DNA from: Bradyrhizobium lablabi
Lineage (GTDB): Bacteria > Pseudomonadota > Alphaproteobacteria > Rhizobiales > Xanthobacteraceae
DNA: 64,000 bases
Direction: 5' to 3'
Assembly (NCBI RefSeq): GCF_018131005.1
Contig: NZ_JAFCJK010000001.1
Span: 434,001 to 498,000 of the forward strand
Shown here: piece after piece, positions 17,363 to 25,799 of the stretch
Position numbering within the stretch: the first letter of the stretch is position 1
Layout of the letters: each line of letters opens with the position of its first letter
Made by a program: the position numbers and the translations under genes
The notes under the pieces: generated by a model
Database searches by the model: none
The model's input: the letters and a program-made list of their open reading frames with translations, nothing else
What the model was told of the DNA's origin: nothing

Positions 17363-17919
17363 CATCAGCAGTTTTGGACCGAGCGGGAGGGAATCGCTGC
17401 GGCCTGCACGTGTGGAGCGGTCGCGACGTTCGGCGTCCTCCGGGCTTGATTAGCGCATGCATTGGCGACGACCGGCTTCGTCCGCCAGGAGTCTACCCAC
17501 GCGCCTTGCGGCGGTATCTCGAGAGATCAGCGGCGCTCGTCGCAACCGGCGGGGTCAAGACATCACGGCGCGTGGCCTCCACGCCCGCGACTGCACTTCG
17601 CGCAACATCGTCCACCAGTTCGGGCTGCAGGTCTCGACGATAGGTTTGCTCCGAGCACGCCACACCAATATGCCTACGGCGATCACCTTCAAGATGAAGT
17701 GCCGAGGCGGCGATGCAGGCGACTTCGATGAAAACGCGGGGAAGCCTGGGCAACGTACGCGTCACCATGAAAATTAGTTACGAGCGTAACGCGTCGGTTG
17801 TGCAATGACATCCTGCCGTAACGATCACAATCAAAGTTCGACTGCGCCATCGAAAGGCCCCAACGAATGTCGGTGCATCGACCCGGCACCGCGGCTCGAC
17901 GCTTCTCCGATGGCGCGCT
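17363..17919. other. 557-bp gap, no supportable gene
   Basis: Several short open frames overlap here on both strands but none has a recognisable domain or Shine-Dalgarno. It contains the perfect palindrome at 17777-17790 and a 9-bp inverted pair GCGCCATCG (17845-17853) / CGATGGCGC (17908-17916). It could be a decayed gene plus the promoter region of the aminotransferase. Confidence 0.4.
17777..17790. promoter_or_regulatory. Palindrome GTTACGAGCGTAAC
   Basis: Perfect 6-2-6 inverted repeat (GTTACG / CGTAAC) about 130-165 bp before the aminotransferase start. It has the size and symmetry of a dimeric repressor operator. No regulator gene is recognisable next to it. Confidence 0.4.
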
Positions 17920-19128
17920 GTGGCTGCAACTTTCAATTTAACCAGGATTGTGACCGTGCCGGTTTCACGTCGGATCAAGGAAGTTCAGGAAGCGTCTCGG
18001 TCGATCAACCGGTTTCATTCCCAATATGGGAAGCGACGATCAGATCCTGCCATCTGTGATTTCACTTTCGGAAATCCCCATGAATTGCCGCTGGCCGGGC
18101 TCGTCTCGGCGCTTCGGTCGCATGCCGTCCCAGACAACGAGAGCTGGTTTGCATACAAAACGAGCGAGATCGAGCCGCAGAGGTTCCTGGCCGAGCACGT
18201 CGGACGCGAGCTTGGCCTTTCGTTCGAGCCGACGGATTTTGCACTCACGCCAGGCGCCTTTGCGGCGATCTCCCTTGTATTCCACTTGATCCTTGACCCG
18301 GGGGACGAGGCGATCTTTTGCGAACCGGCGTGGCCTTGTTACGAGCCAATGCTTCTTGCGGCCAATGCCGTGCCTCGCAAGGTGCCTCTCGTCGTGCCAA
18401 CGTTCGAGCTCGATTTTGCTGCTATCGACGCTGCAATCGGTCCGAGGACGAGGCTCCTGATCGTCAACACGCCTCATAATCCAACCGGACGGATTTACAC
18501 CGGCGATGTGCTGAAGGAGCTTTCCAACCTGCTCGAGCGAGCCTCGAGGCGGATCGGTCACCGCATCTATCTGCTCTCCGACGAGCCCTATCGGCGGCTT
18601 CGCTTCGACGCCAGGAAATTCGACAGCCCTGCGGCCTTCTATCCCCGGACCTTCATTGCGTATAGCTACGGCAAGGTGCTCCTCTCTCCCGGGCAAAGGC
18701 TTGGATACATGGCGATCTCTCCGCTCATGCCGCGAGAGGACCGGCGGGCAATCCAGGAGGCCATCATTCCAGCGCAGATGTCGATCGGCTGGTGCTTTCC
18801 CAATGCGGTGATGCAGTACGCCATACCAGATCTCGAAACACTCTCGATCGATCAGGGTGCGCTCGCGCATCGTCGCGATCGTTTAGTTCCGGCGCTGCGT
18901 CAAGCCGGGTACGATCCACTAATGCCAGAGGGCACGTTCTATCTCTGGTGCAAGTGGCCGGAGGGTGATCCCGATCGGCATTGGAATGCGCTCGCAGATC
19001 GGAATGTCTTCGTCATACCGGGCGCTATGATGAATGCTCCGGGATACTTTCGCATAAGCCTGACTGCATCCGATGAAATGGTCGAGAGGGCGCTGCCCCT
19101 ATTCATGGAGGCGCGTCGGGGCACGTAG
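17920..19128 (+). CDS. PLP-dependent class I/II aminotransferase
   Basis: A 402-residue fold-type I aminotransferase. NTPHNPTGR is the PLP-contact Asn motif, LLSDEPYR holds the Asp that pairs the pyridine N, the Schiff-base Lys is K252 in SYGKVLLSPGQRLGY, and FRISLTAS supplies the C-terminal carboxylate-binding Arg. Start choice is uncertain: GTG 17920 lacks a Shine-Dalgarno, while GTG 17956 has AGGA about 9 bases upstream. It follows the prenyltransferase-isomerase gene on the same strand after 557 bp, so it may transaminate the aromatic amino acid before or after prenylation. That link is inference. Confidence 0.82.
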   Translation: MAATFNLTRIVTVPVSRRIKEVQEASRSINRFHSQYGKRRSDPAICDFTFGNPHELPLAGLVSALRSHAVPDNESWFAYKTSEIEPQRFLAEHVGRELGLSFEPTDFALTPGAFAAISLVFHLILDPGDEAIFCEPAWPCYEPMLLAANAVPRKVPLVVPTFELDFAAIDAAIGPRTRLLIVNTPHNPTGRIYTGDVLKELSNLLERASRRIGHRIYLLSDEPYRRLRFDARKFDSPAAFYPRTFIAYSYGKVLLSPGQRLGYMAISPLMPREDRRAIQEAIIPAQMSIGWCFPNAVMQYAIPDLETLSIDQGALAHRRDRLVPALRQAGYDPLMPEGTFYLWCKWPEGDPDRHWNALADRNVFVIPGAMMNAPGYFRISLTASDEMVERALPLFMEARRGT

Positions 19129-19351
19129 TTCAAGCCAGCCATGCTCGCTTGGATCCCGTCTGGGCGATGCGATCATGACCGGGCGGCTCTGTTGCCGAGT
19201 CTCGCGAGCAGGTGGCACACGCTGATGGGTTTCGCCCTTCGAAGACAAAGGTCACACATTCGAATCGCGTCGTGCGGCTCAGTGATCCAATCACAGCTTA
19301 GCCGCCTGGAGGCGTGGCCGCCTCCGCCGGATGATACTGTGCTTGCCGCGC

Positions 19352-20983
19352 CTACCCCGCCGGCTGGAACGAATCCGCGCGCGCCATGGCCCAGGCGGCG
19401 CGGTAGCGGCGGTCCTCAGTGCCTTCGAGAAGTTCTCCCGGGCGGAGCGCCGGATAGAGATGCGAGAACGAGCACACTTCGGTGGTCGAGGTCCGCTTCG
19501 AGAAGTGGATCGGCCGCAACTGTTGCGGGTGTTCGAGGCCGGCCGCGCCGAGCAGTTCGGCAAGCGCATGCAGCGTGTTATGGTGGTAATTGTAAACCCG
19601 CTCGATCTTGTCGGGCACGTAGAGCGCACGGTTGCGGATCGGGTCCTGCGAGGTGACGCCGGTCGGGCAGCGGTCGGTGTGACAGCTCAAGGACTGGATG
19701 CAGCCGAGCGAGAACATGAAGCCGCGCGCCGAATTGCACCAGTCGGCGCCGATCGCCATCGCACGCGCCATGTCGAAGGCGGTGGCAATCTTGCCCGAGG
19801 CGCCGATCCTGATGCGGTCGCGCGCATTGATGCCGACCAGTGCGTTGTGGACGAAATTGACGCCCTCCCGCATCGGCATGCCGAGATGGTCCATGAATTC
19901 CAGCGGCGCCGCGCCGGTGCCGCCCTCATTGCCGTCGACCACGATGAAATCCGGGTAGAGTCCGCTTTCCTTCATCGCCTTGCAGATCGCCAGGAATTCC
20001 CAGGGATGGCCGATGCACATCTTGAAGCCGGCCGGCTTGCCGCCGGAGAGCTTTCGCATATTTGCCACGAATTCCATCATCTGCAGCGGTGTCGAGAACG
20101 CCTTGTGGGAGGCCGGTGAGATGCAGTCCTCGCCGATCGGCACGCCCCTGATCTTCGATATCTCCTCGGACACCTTTGCCGCCGGAAGCACGCCGCCATG
20201 GCCTGGCTTGGCGCCCTGGCTGATCTTGAGTTCGACCATCTTGATCTGGTCGTCGGACGAGACGCGGGCGAATTCATCGGGGTTGAAGCTGCCGTCGCGG
20301 TTGCGGCAGCCGAAATAGCCGGAGCCGACCTCCCAGATGATGTCGCCGCCCCTCTCGCGGTGATAAGGGCTCACGCCGCCCTCGCCGGTGTCATGTGCGA
20401 AGCCGCCCTTCCTGGCGCCGGCGTTCAGCGCACGCACCGCGTTCGGGCTCAGAGCGCCAAAGCTCATCGCCGAGATGTTGAACACCGAGGCCGAATAGGG
20501 CTTCGTGCAATCGGGGCCGCCGATGGTGATACGGAATTGCGGATCGACGTGGGGTTTCGGCGCCACCGAATGATGCATCCACTCGTAGCCCTCGCGATAG
20601 ACGTCCTCCTGGGTGCCGAACGGCCGCTTGTCCAGCACCATCTTGGCGCGCTGATAGACCACCGCGCGGGTGTCGCGTGAGAACGGCATGCCGTCCTTCT
20701 CGCTCTCGAAGAAGTATTGCCGCATCTCCGGGCGGATTTCCTCGAGCAGGAAACGCAAATGCGCCGATATCGGATAATTGCGTAGCACCGCGTGGTGCTT
20801 CTGCACGAGATCGCGGATGCCGAGCAGCGTCAGCGCGCCGAAGATGATGAGTGGAAGCAGCACCACCTCCCAGATCTTCGGGTTGTGGTCGAACACGCCG
20901 ATCGCCAGCAGCAACGCGGTGACGACGGAGCAGATCGTCAGCACGATGAAGCGTGGCGAGAAAGGAAGCAGCAGCGTTTCCAT
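19352..20983 (-). CDS. FMN-binding glutamate-synthase-family protein, membrane-anchored
   Basis: A 543-residue protein. The start is ATG 20983 with GAGGGA 6 bases upstream. Two N-terminal TM helices (FIVLTICSVVTALLLAIGVF and WEVVLLPLIIFGALTLLGI) precede a GltB-type FMN/Fe-S barrel: SAMSFGALS, GEGGVSPYH, GGVLPAAKVS, GNEGGTGAAP and a Cys cluster CIQSLSCHTDRCPTG. The glutaminase domain is absent, as in the stand-alone YerD-like branch. The electron partner and true reaction of this branch are unknown. It is a single gene, not next to gltD. Confidence 0.85.
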   Translation of the reverse strand: METLLLPFSPRFIVLTICSVVTALLLAIGVFDHNPKIWEVVLLPLIIFGALTLLGIRDLVQKHHAVLRNYPISAHLRFLLEEIRPEMRQYFFESEKDGMPFSRDTRAVVYQRAKMVLDKRPFGTQEDVYREGYEWMHHSVAPKPHVDPQFRITIGGPDCTKPYSASVFNISAMSFGALSPNAVRALNAGARKGGFAHDTGEGGVSPYHRERGGDIIWEVGSGYFGCRNRDGSFNPDEFARVSSDDQIKMVELKISQGAKPGHGGVLPAAKVSEEISKIRGVPIGEDCISPASHKAFSTPLQMMEFVANMRKLSGGKPAGFKMCIGHPWEFLAICKAMKESGLYPDFIVVDGNEGGTGAAPLEFMDHLGMPMREGVNFVHNALVGINARDRIRIGASGKIATAFDMARAMAIGADWCNSARGFMFSLGCIQSLSCHTDRCPTGVTSQDPIRNRALYVPDKIERVYNYHHNTLHALAELLGAAGLEHPQQLRPIHFSKRTSTTEVCSFSHLYPALRPGELLEGTEDRRYRAAWAMARADSFQPAG

Positions 20984-21020
20984 AGAATCCCTCACCCGAT
21001 CTGCAAATTCACACTGTTGG

Positions 21021-21044
21021 CCTTGAGTCTAATCCAACTCAAGG
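21021..21044. terminator. Inverted repeat CCTTGAGT / ACTCAAGG
   Basis: Perfect 8-bp stem with an 8-base loop between the patatin stop and the start of the FMN protein, both on the minus strand. There is no T-run, so it may be a weak terminator or a regulator site for the FMN gene, whose start lies about 40 bp away. Confidence 0.35.
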
Positions 21045-21195
21045 AAGCTACGCTACACGGTAATGGGCCGAGCGGTCACGGATGTGACAGTCACTCCGGC
21101 GCGACCCGGGCGACGGCCGCGCAAATTGACCTGAAGCATTTCTTTTGCGGTGCAACGAAGCGTCAAATGGCACTCACGGCAGCATCGTCGTAAAG

Positions 21196-22065
21196 CTAAT
21201 GATCGTGCGGCTGCAACTCGCTCGGGATCCGGCCTTGCTTCAGCCCGTCCCGCTCCAGCCATGCGTCGGTGCTGCGGGTCGCCCGTTCGATGTGGTCCGA
21301 CGTGCGGGAGAAATCGTAGGGTGATCCCACCAGCGGGCACAGCGGCGGCACCACGAAATACTCGACTCCGGGACCCAGATTCTCGAGCTCATTGACGGGT
21401 TGCCGCGCGATCAGGAGCGTCAGCGCATGCAGTGCATTGGCGAGCGCGCCGGCCGGCGGCGCCCGGTTGGCGCAGGCATGCCCGGTCGGCAGCACGATCA
21501 GGCGCTGAGCTCCTCGCTTCACTGCGACGCGGACCGGCGTGTTGCTGGAGATCGCGCCGTCAGCCAAATACCGATTTCGGTAGCGAACCGGCGTGAACGC
21601 GCCGGGAATCGCGGTGGATGCGATGATCGCTTCCGCGGTCGAGCCCTCCGACAGCACTACGCTGTCGCCCGAGATGATGTCGGTCGTGACGATGTGCACC
21701 GGCATCCGCGCGTCTTCGAGGTTGCGGAACGGGATGTGATCGTCGATCAGCTTGCGGATCCCGTCATGCGGTATCAGGAAATCCCGTCGCCACAGGAAGC
21801 TGAGCAGCGTCTTCCACGTCATCGGAAATACGTCATGCCGCTGCAGGCCGCGCCAGATCGTGGCCAATCGCTCGATGCCCGCGAGCGTCGGGTCGCTGGC
21901 ATAGAAGGCGCCGTTCAGCGCGCCGACGCTTGACCCGACCACCATATCCGCCGTGATGCCGTGGCTCGCCAGCGAGTGCAGCATGCCGACCTGAATCGCG
22001 CCAAAGCTGCCGCCGCCGGCGAACACAAAGGCGGTCTTCGGTGGATCCGGATCGGTGATGGACAA
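21196..22065 (-). CDS. Patatin-like phospholipase family protein
   Basis: A 289-residue lipid acyl hydrolase. The oxyanion-hole glycine loop is GGGSFGAIQVG, the nucleophile elbow is GSSVG (GxSxG), and the catalytic Asp of the dyad lies in DGAISSNTP. These are the complete patatin motifs. No signal peptide is evident, so it is probably cytoplasmic or loosely membrane-bound. It lies downstream of fpr on the same strand, but the fpr terminator at 22203-22232 separates them. Confidence 0.88.
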   Translation of the reverse strand: MSITDPDPPKTAFVFAGGGSFGAIQVGMLHSLASHGITADMVVGSSVGALNGAFYASDPTLAGIERLATIWRGLQRHDVFPMTWKTLLSFLWRRDFLIPHDGIRKLIDDHIPFRNLEDARMPVHIVTTDIISGDSVVLSEGSTAEAIIASTAIPGAFTPVRYRNRYLADGAISSNTPVRVAVKRGAQRLIVLPTGHACANRAPPAGALANALHALTLLIARQPVNELENLGPGVEYFVVPPLCPLVGSPYDFSRTSDHIERATRSTDAWLERDGLKQGRIPSELQPHDH

Positions 22066-22194
22066 CGGGCGCCTCCCCTCGCCGCGTCGGCCACTGGCCG
22101 CTCGGCGTTGGCCGCGTTATAGCAGCGAAGCAATGCGCGGCGCCACTTGGGTGGAGGCGAGATAGTGATCGCGGCGTGCGGATGCTTCACGACC

Positions 22195-22232
22195 TAAAAA
22201 AGAAAGGCTGGAGCCTGACGGCCCCAGCCTTT
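22195..22232 (-). terminator. Strong rho-independent terminator of fpr
   Basis: Read on the minus strand: AAAGGCTGG, a 12-base loop, CCAGCCTTT, then CTTTTTT. A 9-bp stem with a T-run 45 bp after the reductase stop. This is the clearest terminator of the window. Confidence 0.85.
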
Positions 22233-22275
22233 GCCAAGCCAATGCCGGTGGTGACGCCGCCGGCCTGCGCCAGCA

Positions 22276-23049
22276 TCAGCGTTCCACGAACGCCTTCTCG
22301 ATCACGAAGTGGCCGGGTGCGTTGCCGCTGCCTTCCTTGAAGCCGCGCGTCTCGAACAGCTGCTTCAAGTCTTCCAGCATTGCCGGGCTGCCGCACATCA
22401 TGACGCGGTCGGTCTCGACGTCGAGCGGACCCTGATGCAGGTCGGTGAAGAGCTGGTTGGAGGTGATGAGGTCGGTGATACGGCCGCGGTTGCGGAACGG
22501 TTCACGCGTCACGGTCGGATAGTACAACAGCTTCTCGGAGAGCAGCGGTCCGAACAATTCGTCGTCGCGCAGCTTTGCGACCAGATCCTCGCCATAGGCG
22601 AGCTCGGAAACCTGGCGGCAACCATGGACCAGCACGATCGTATCGTAGCGGTCGTAGACATCGGGGTCCTTGATCAGGCTCGCGAACGGCGCAAGGCCGG
22701 TGCCGGTCGACAGCAGCAGGAGCCGCCTGCCCGGGATCAGATTGTCGGCGATCAGCGTACCTGTCGCCTTGCGGCCGACCAGGATGGTGTCGCCTTCGCG
22801 GATCTTCTGCAGCTTCGAGGTGAGCGGCCCATCCTGCACCTTGATCGAAAAGAACTCGAGCTCTTCCTCGTGATTGGCGCTCGCCATCGAATAGGCGCGC
22901 AGCAGCGGCCGGCCCTCGACCTCGAGGCCGATCATGGCAAACTGGCCGTTCTGAAAACGGAATCCGGAATCGCGGGTGGCTCGGAAGCTAAAAAGCGTAT
23001 CGGTCCAATGCTGAACGGAAAGAACCTTCTCTCGATAGAACGCGCTCAT
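22276..23049 (-). CDS. fpr: Ferredoxin--NADP+ reductase
   Basis: A 257-residue FAD-dependent reductase that moves electrons between NADPH and ferredoxin or flavodoxin. RAYSMAS is the FAD-binding RxYS motif, LLSTGTGLAPFASL binds NADP(H), VHGCR follows, and MMCGSPAML is the C-terminal nicotinamide region. Length matches bacterial Fpr, and the ending FVIEKAFVER is typical of the alphaproteobacterial type. It is monocistronic with its own terminator and divergent from the ATP-grasp gene. Confidence 0.9.
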   Translation of the reverse strand: MSAFYREKVLSVQHWTDTLFSFRATRDSGFRFQNGQFAMIGLEVEGRPLLRAYSMASANHEEELEFFSIKVQDGPLTSKLQKIREGDTILVGRKATGTLIADNLIPGRRLLLLSTGTGLAPFASLIKDPDVYDRYDTIVLVHGCRQVSELAYGEDLVAKLRDDELFGPLLSEKLLYYPTVTREPFRNRGRITDLITSNQLFTDLHQGPLDVETDRVMMCGSPAMLEDLKQLFETRGFKEGSGNAPGHFVIEKAFVER

Positions 23050-23342
23050 GGGTTTTCGTTTTCTCGATTGACCAGATTTAGAACGGATTGATTTCTAGAC
23101 GGCTCGCGACGACGCGAAATGGACTGAAATCATTGATGATCTCGCGTGTGCATTGCGCCATTCAGGGAGATAGTCAAGATCGGGCGGCGCGCAATTGCGA
23201 TTTCGGAATGGGGGTCGATTGATTTCGTAAAGGATTCGACCGCGAGTTCGTTAACGAAAACGCCCGCTCGAAATTTACTTGCTGAGATCGCCACCGATCT
23301 GGCAATTAATTGCCACAAACAGCGCCGCGAAGGGAAAATGAT

Positions 23343-24281
23343 TTGACGGTCCTGATCAGCCAGCGAATCTTCCTGGAAACCATCAAAAAATATTGTCTCG
23401 CGCGCTCCATCGCGGTCGACATCAGGTCGGGCGGCTGGCTCGTCGTCATGACGCGCGACGCGGAGCGGCGGCTCGCGATTGGCTATGACGTCGGGTTGAA
23501 CAGCGCGGTCGCGCATCAGGTCGCAAACGACAAGGCGGCTTGCGCCGACGTGCTGGGACTCGCAGGCATCCCGGTCGTTCCCCACGCGCTGTTCTTGGGC
23601 GCGAAGCTCAGCGCGCATATTCCGGAATCGGGATCAATAGATGCGATGCTGCGGCTTCTCGCGCGGCATCCGCGTGGTCTCGTCGTCAAGCCCAACGAAG
23701 GCACTTCGGGCGAGTTCGTCATCCGCGTAACGACGAAGCCGCAACTCGAAGCCGCCGTCGCGCGCATCCTGACCGCCCATCCGAGCCTTGCGATTTCGCC
23801 CTATGTCGAAATCGAGGACGAGGTTCGCGTCGTGCTGCTCGATCAGCGCGCGCTGATCGTCTACGGCAAGGTGCGCCCGTCGGTTGTCGGCAACGGCGCG
23901 CATTCGCTGCGAGAGCTTGCGCGGGCAGCCGCATCCGCCGAGTGGCTCCAGACCATGAGCGACGATTTCTCCGCCGCCGAGCTCGATGCGATTCTTCCGG
24001 CCGGCGAACGGCGGATCCTCAACTGGCGGCACAATCTCGATTCCGGCGCCGAGCCGGCGCTGCTCACAGACGGCGCGATGCGCGACGCCTGTGTCGCGCT
24101 CGCGATCAGGGCTGCGCGCGCGATCGGCATCCGCTTCGCCTCGATCGACGTGGTGCGCGCCGAGGAGCGCTGGCAAATCCTCGAAATCAATTCCGGAGTG
24201 AAGATGGAAGCGTTGGCCAGGCATGCCCCCGATTTGGTCGAAGCCGCGTACCACGCCGCACTGGACGAAGTGTTTGCCTGA
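23343..24281 (+). CDS. ATP-grasp ligase (RimK/cyanophycin-synthetase-like)
   Basis: A 312-residue ATP-grasp protein. Start TTG 23343 has GAAGGGA about 8 bases upstream; an open frame begins at 23310. GLVVKPNEGTSGEFV is the phosphate-binding Lys and loop, EIEDEVRVVLLDQ the middle sheet, and WQILEINSGVKME the Glu/Asn metal site. The pattern (ATP, Mg and an acyl-phosphate intermediate to ligate an amine) is that of glutamate or peptide ligases. The N-terminal preATP-grasp region is short. The substrate is unknown, and no partner gene is adjacent. Confidence 0.75.
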   Translation: MTVLISQRIFLETIKKYCLARSIAVDIRSGGWLVVMTRDAERRLAIGYDVGLNSAVAHQVANDKAACADVLGLAGIPVVPHALFLGAKLSAHIPESGSIDAMLRLLARHPRGLVVKPNEGTSGEFVIRVTTKPQLEAAVARILTAHPSLAISPYVEIEDEVRVVLLDQRALIVYGKVRPSVVGNGAHSLRELARAAASAEWLQTMSDDFSAAELDAILPAGERRILNWRHNLDSGAEPALLTDGAMRDACVALAIRAARAIGIRFASIDVVRAEERWQILEINSGVKMEALARHAPDLVEAAYHAALDEVFA

Positions 24282-24315
24282 TCGCGTTGTCCCGGCGAAG
24301 GCTCTTTTTGGCGGC

Positions 24316-24711
24316 TTACGACGACGTGATTGGCCCCATCCGCTCGACAAGATGCGCCCGCGAAGGCGCCGGATCGAACCGATCGCCAAAATATTGCGTT
24401 TCGTTGGCCACCAGTCCTCCTCGGAATTCCATGATGCTCACCGCGTAAGAGGGTATGCCGTCGTAACTCAGCACGAATTCGGTAATCCAGAGATCGCCGC
24501 CGCCGACAATTCGCCGGACTGTAAAGCGCTTCTTGTTTGGTTGTACAAAGCGACTCTCCTGAATGTTCCGCCGACCACGAATCCGCTCGCCCGATTGCGG
24601 ATAATCAAGCACGGCATCCTCGAGGTAGATTTCGTGCTCGACCTCAAAATTGCTCGTGTCCGAAGCATCCCAATGGCGCTGTAGAGCAGCTAATTTGGCC
24701 CGATCGTCCAT
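24316..24711 (-). CDS. SnoaL/NTF2-like protein
   Basis: A 131-residue cone-shaped alpha+beta barrel protein of the NTF2-like superfamily. The opening helices (AKLAALQRHWDASD), then YLEDAVLDYPQSGERIRGRRNI and the strand series ending YFGDRFDPAP, fit SnoaL-like polyketide-cyclase-type domains. No catalytic residues can be assigned; many such proteins bind small ligands. It is convergent with the ATP-grasp gene and 70 bp downstream of the aldo/keto reductase, so probably co-transcribed with it. Confidence 0.7.
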   Translation of the reverse strand: MDDRAKLAALQRHWDASDTSNFEVEHEIYLEDAVLDYPQSGERIRGRRNIQESRFVQPNKKRFTVRRIVGGGDLWITEFVLSYDGIPSYAVSIMEFRGGLVANETQYFGDRFDPAPSRAHLVERMGPITSS

Positions 24712-24781
24712 CGCTATCTCCCTGTTTTTCCGGCGCCACCAAACAGCGCTAGGGAACCAATACGGCCCTTTGCAGGTGAGC

Positions 24782-25723
24782 TTACCGGGCCCGAGGAATA
24801 AATCCGGGTACGCCGGTCTCCACTACCGCGTTGAACCTGACGCTCGTTGCGATCTGGTCCCTAATCTCCAGCATGGCGTCTTCAGGCAGGGCCGAAATAT
24901 CAAAGTTCTCCTCGATGCGCCGGGGATTGGTCGAGGTGGTCAGGAAGGCGGTGCCCCGCTGCACGGCCCAGGCCAGGGCAACTTGCGCCGGCGTCTTGTG
25001 CACCCTCTGCGCGATGGCTGTAATCACTGGGTCGTCCAGGAGTCTTGGCTCCATGGCATGTCCCAGCGCGGCAAACGCCAGGAGCACAATCCCGTTCTCC
25101 CGACAGAACTCGAGCAGGTCCCATTCGGGAAGGTAGGGATGCGATTCGACCTGTACGACGGCCGGCTTGATCCGCGCGGCCGTAACGATCTCTCGCAACT
25201 TCGGCAAGGTAACGTCCGACAGGCCGATCGATCTGCAGTGACCGTCGTCAACGAGACGCTCCAGCGCTTGCCACGTCTCCATCAGCGTGACGCCCGAATC
25301 ATACATTACTCGGCCGTGCTCGTCCCTCGGGTCTTGCTCGTCGCCAGGTTTGAAAGCGAAGGGAGTGTGGATGAGATAGCAATCGAGATAGTCGAGTTGC
25401 AGCCGCCGGCGACTCGCATCGAATGCGGGCTTGACCCGCTCCGGACGATGATTGGAGTTCCAAAGCTTCGTGGTGACGAAGACGTCCTCGCGCCGAACCG
25501 TTCCCGTCTTGAACGTCTCCTGCATCGCATCACCAACCGCCGCTTCATTGCGATAGCGCTCCGCACAATCGAGGTGACGAAATCCCGCGTCCAACGCCGC
25601 CCTGGTCGCCTGTCTGGTTGCGACGGGATCCGGAATAAGCGTGCCAAACCCTACGGCGGGAATTGCGACCGATCCGTCGGCAATCGGGATCCTCGTATAG
25701 CGAAGCGGATCGGATGTACTCAT
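24782..25723 (-). CDS. Aldo/keto reductase
   Basis: A 313-residue NADPH-dependent reductase with a (beta/alpha)8 barrel. The catalytic tetrad is visible as Asp and Tyr in LDCAERYRNE, Lys in FVTTKLWNSNH and His in DCYLIHTPF. Start ATG 25723 has GGGAG about 8 bases upstream; the frame extends to 25798. It would reduce an aldehyde or ketone. It lies downstream of the efflux pair and upstream of the SnoaL-like gene on the same strand; the 76-bp gap to the MFS gene allows one transcript. Confidence 0.85.
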   Translation of the reverse strand: MSTSDPLRYTRIPIADGSVAIPAVGFGTLIPDPVATRQATRAALDAGFRHLDCAERYRNEAAVGDAMQETFKTGTVRREDVFVTTKLWNSNHRPERVKPAFDASRRRLQLDYLDCYLIHTPFAFKPGDEQDPRDEHGRVMYDSGVTLMETWQALERLVDDGHCRSIGLSDVTLPKLREIVTAARIKPAVVQVESHPYLPEWDLLEFCRENGIVLLAFAALGHAMEPRLLDDPVITAIAQRVHKTPAQVALAWAVQRGTAFLTTSTNPRRIEENFDISALPEDAMLEIRDQIATSVRFNAVVETGVPGFIPRAR

Positions 25724-25799
25724 GCTTGTACTCCCTTGTTTGGCCTCAACCGCCGCGGCGATGGACGAGGCGATCGAGACTGGCCGATGCGATGTCACG

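Noticed and set aside
17493..17768. Minus-strand 91-codon frame ending at the GTTACGAGCGTAAC palindrome, considered as a TetR-type regulator
   Set aside because: No helix-turn-helix or other domain can be seen in its translation, and there is no Shine-Dalgarno.
19225..19285. tRNA-like T-arm sequence (GGTCACACATTCGAATCGCG), possibly a tRNA fragment or att site to the right of the prenyl cassette
   Set aside because: The T-stem does not pair properly (two A-C mismatches) and no anticodon arm or acceptor partner is found, so an integration scar cannot be supported.
23077..23099. TTTAGAA...TTCTAGA resembling an Irr-type (ICE) iron box before fpr
   Set aside because: The spacer is 9 bases rather than the usual 3 and one arm is imperfect.
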